From Alcaligenes sp. SORT26 (GTDB taxonomy: Bacteria; Pseudomonadota; Gammaproteobacteria; Burkholderiales; Burkholderiaceae_B): a DNA stretch of 64,000 nt. Below, in pieces: positions 62,895 to 64,000 of this stretch; within the stretch, counting starts at the first letter, position 1; every line of letters starts with the position of its first letter. Position numbers and translations under genes: made by a program. The notes under the pieces were generated by a model. It did not search any database and had not been told where the DNA came from. It was given only the letters and a program-made list of their open reading frames with translations. The stretch covers positions 992,001 through 1,056,000 of the forward strand of contig NZ_CP070975.1 of the NCBI RefSeq assembly GCF_017377875.1, written 5' to 3'.

Positions 62895-64000
62895 ATCTGG
62901 GCTTCAAAAATATGGATTGCACAAGCACCATGATCAAGGCCCGCAATACCGCCACCCGTGACGTGAGTCATGGCGTAGCGAGCATCAGGAACCTGACGTT
63001 CTCCGGCCTGGTGTGTCAGTTGCCAGTACATTTCCACGGCTTGGGCCACACCGCTTGCTCCCACTGGGTGACCCTTGGCCAGCAAACCTCCACTGGGGTT
63101 CACCACCACGTCACCGCCGTAGGTACTGCGGCCATCCAGCAGAAACTGAGCGGACTGCCCGACCTCACACAAACCTAGTGCTTCGTAATAAATAAGTTCG
63201 GCGATTGTAAACGCGTCATGCAGCTCAACTGCATCCAGATCCTGGGCGGTGATCCCCGCCATCTTGTAGGCGTCGCGGGCGGATTCCGCTGAAATCTCGG
63301 GACGGGTCATATCGCGAAAGCCGCTGGTCGCCTGACCGGAATGCAGCACGGACGCAGCGACACGCATGGCAGGTTTCTGCAAGCGTTTCAAGGCACGCTC
63401 GGACACCATGATCAAGGCTGCCGCGCCATCACCCGTAGGGCAACATTGCAGCAAGGTCAGCGGATCACAAATAGGACGGGATGCCAGCACCTGCTCCACC
63501 GTCAGCGGATCGCGATACTGTGCATAGGGATTATGTTTGCTGTGTGTGCGAGCCTTGATGGAGACCTGTGCCAGAACTTCTGGCCCCAGATTGCGTTCAT
63601 GCAGGTAACGACGAGCACGCATGCCATATACCGCAGGCATCACCAAACCTTGCTGGACTTCGGGATCTTCCTGCACCAAAGGCAAGGTGCCTCCGCCAAA
63701 CTGCGTGAGCTTGTCCACACCGATCACCAGTACGACGTCGTGTCGGCCAGCCTGGATATCTTTCCACGCCAAGTGAATGGCCGTGGCCCCACCCGAGCAG
63801 GCGTTATCGCAATTGACGACGGGCACCGTGCCAATACCGATTTCCTTGACCAAGCGCTGTCCCGTCAACATGCCGCCAAAGGCGTGGCCGCAAACAACAG
63901 CATCAATATCCTGAGCCTGTACACCAGCACTGGCCATCGCGTTCAGGATGGCAGGCAAGGCCAAACCGGTATAGCTGGATTCTTTATGACGAGCCATGGG
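62891..64000 (-). CDS. Thiolase family protein, SCP2/lipid-transfer type (cut by window edge)
   Basis: At least 368 residues are in the window. The first Met available (63997) is followed by MARHKESSYTGLALPAILNAM, which corresponds to a region some way into SCP2-type thiolases, so the true start is probably just beyond base 64000. The acyl-accepting Cys is in NCDNACSGGATAIHLA, the NEAF-like motif is HDAF in VELHDAFTIAEL, and GGLLAKGHPVGASG holds the catalytic His. SCP2-type thiolases cleave 3-ketoacyl-CoA, often with branched or ring-derived chains. These sometimes act with a DUF35/OB-fold partner, which would be upstream outside the window. It overlaps iclR by 4 bases. Confidence 0.9.
   Translation of the reverse strand, partial: PMARHKESSYTGLALPAILNAMASAGVQAQDIDAVVCGHAFGGMLTGQRLVKEIGIGTVPVVNCDNACSGGATAIHLAWKDIQAGRHDVVLVIGVDKLTQFGGGTLPLVQEDPEVQQGLVMPAVYGMRARRYLHERNLGPEVLAQVSIKARTHSKHNPYAQYRDPLTVEQVLASRPICDPLTLLQCCPTGDGAAALIMVSERALKRLQKPAMRVAASVLHSGQATSGFRDMTRPEISAESARDAYKMAGITAQDLDAVELHDAFTIAELIYYEALGLCEVGQSAQFLLDGRSTYGGDVVVNPSGGLLAKGHPVGASGVAQAVEMYWQLTHQAGERQVPDARYAMTHVTGGGIAGLDHGACAIHIFEAQI

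Overview
The window looks like chromosomal DNA of a betaproteobacterium of the family Alcaligenaceae, probably close to Alcaligenes/Bordetella. This is inferred from gene content and order, not from a database search. The markers are the rpsB-tsf-pyrH-frr-uppS-cdsA-dxr-rseP-bamA-skp-lpxD-fabZ-lpxA-lpxB-rnhB run, a pyruvate dehydrogenase operon whose E3 carries its own lipoyl domain, and the pairs map-glnD and ppsA/ppsR. Coding density is high. I saw no rRNA, tRNA, CRISPR array, insertion sequence or prophage.

Layout. 0-1.8 kb: start of an acyl-CoA dehydrogenase (cut by the left edge), rnfH and ratA, with smpB divergent. 1.8-10.4 kb: type II NADH dehydrogenase, a TetR regulator, PEP synthase ppsA divergent from its regulator ppsR, then a small accessory stretch (methyltransferase, broken Rrf2 regulator gene, amidase). 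10.7-26.1 kb: a 16-gene minus-strand supercluster for translation, isoprenoid and lipid precursors, outer-membrane assembly and lipid A. 26.8-31.4 kb: map, glnD, a MarC-family gene and dsbB on the plus strand. 31.5-32.7 kb: a beta-lactamase-fold serine hydrolase preceded by a very AT-rich segment. 33-37.2 kb: folC, a SPOR protein, cvpA and purF. 37.3-43.5 kb: aceE-aceF-lpdA. 43.8-49.8 kb: a FixL/FixJ-type two-component pair, folD, the M3 peptidase prlC and a SCO1/SenC protein. 49.8-54.9 kb: redox and stress genes with two divergent regulators (MocR type and CueR-like MerR type).

55.0-64.0 kb: one unbroken minus-strand catabolic operon. It encodes a thiolase (cut by the right edge), an IclR regulator, a family III CoA-transferase, an alpha/beta hydrolase, two short-chain dehydrogenases, a divergent type II dehydroquinase-like protein and a three-part TRAP transporter, and ends in a clear intrinsic terminator. 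The genes read as uptake, CoA activation, dehydrogenation, dehydration or hydrolysis, and thiolytic cleavage of an unidentified, possibly alicyclic, acid. I do not recognise the whole set as a described pathway, and it is the best candidate here for something new. The dehydroquinase-like protein has lost substrate-binding residues of the true enzyme.

The second notable item is an Rrf2-family regulator gene with an in-frame TGA at the expected tryptophan of its GGGW motif. Its homologous reading frame continues to a TGATG junction with the methyltransferase gene.
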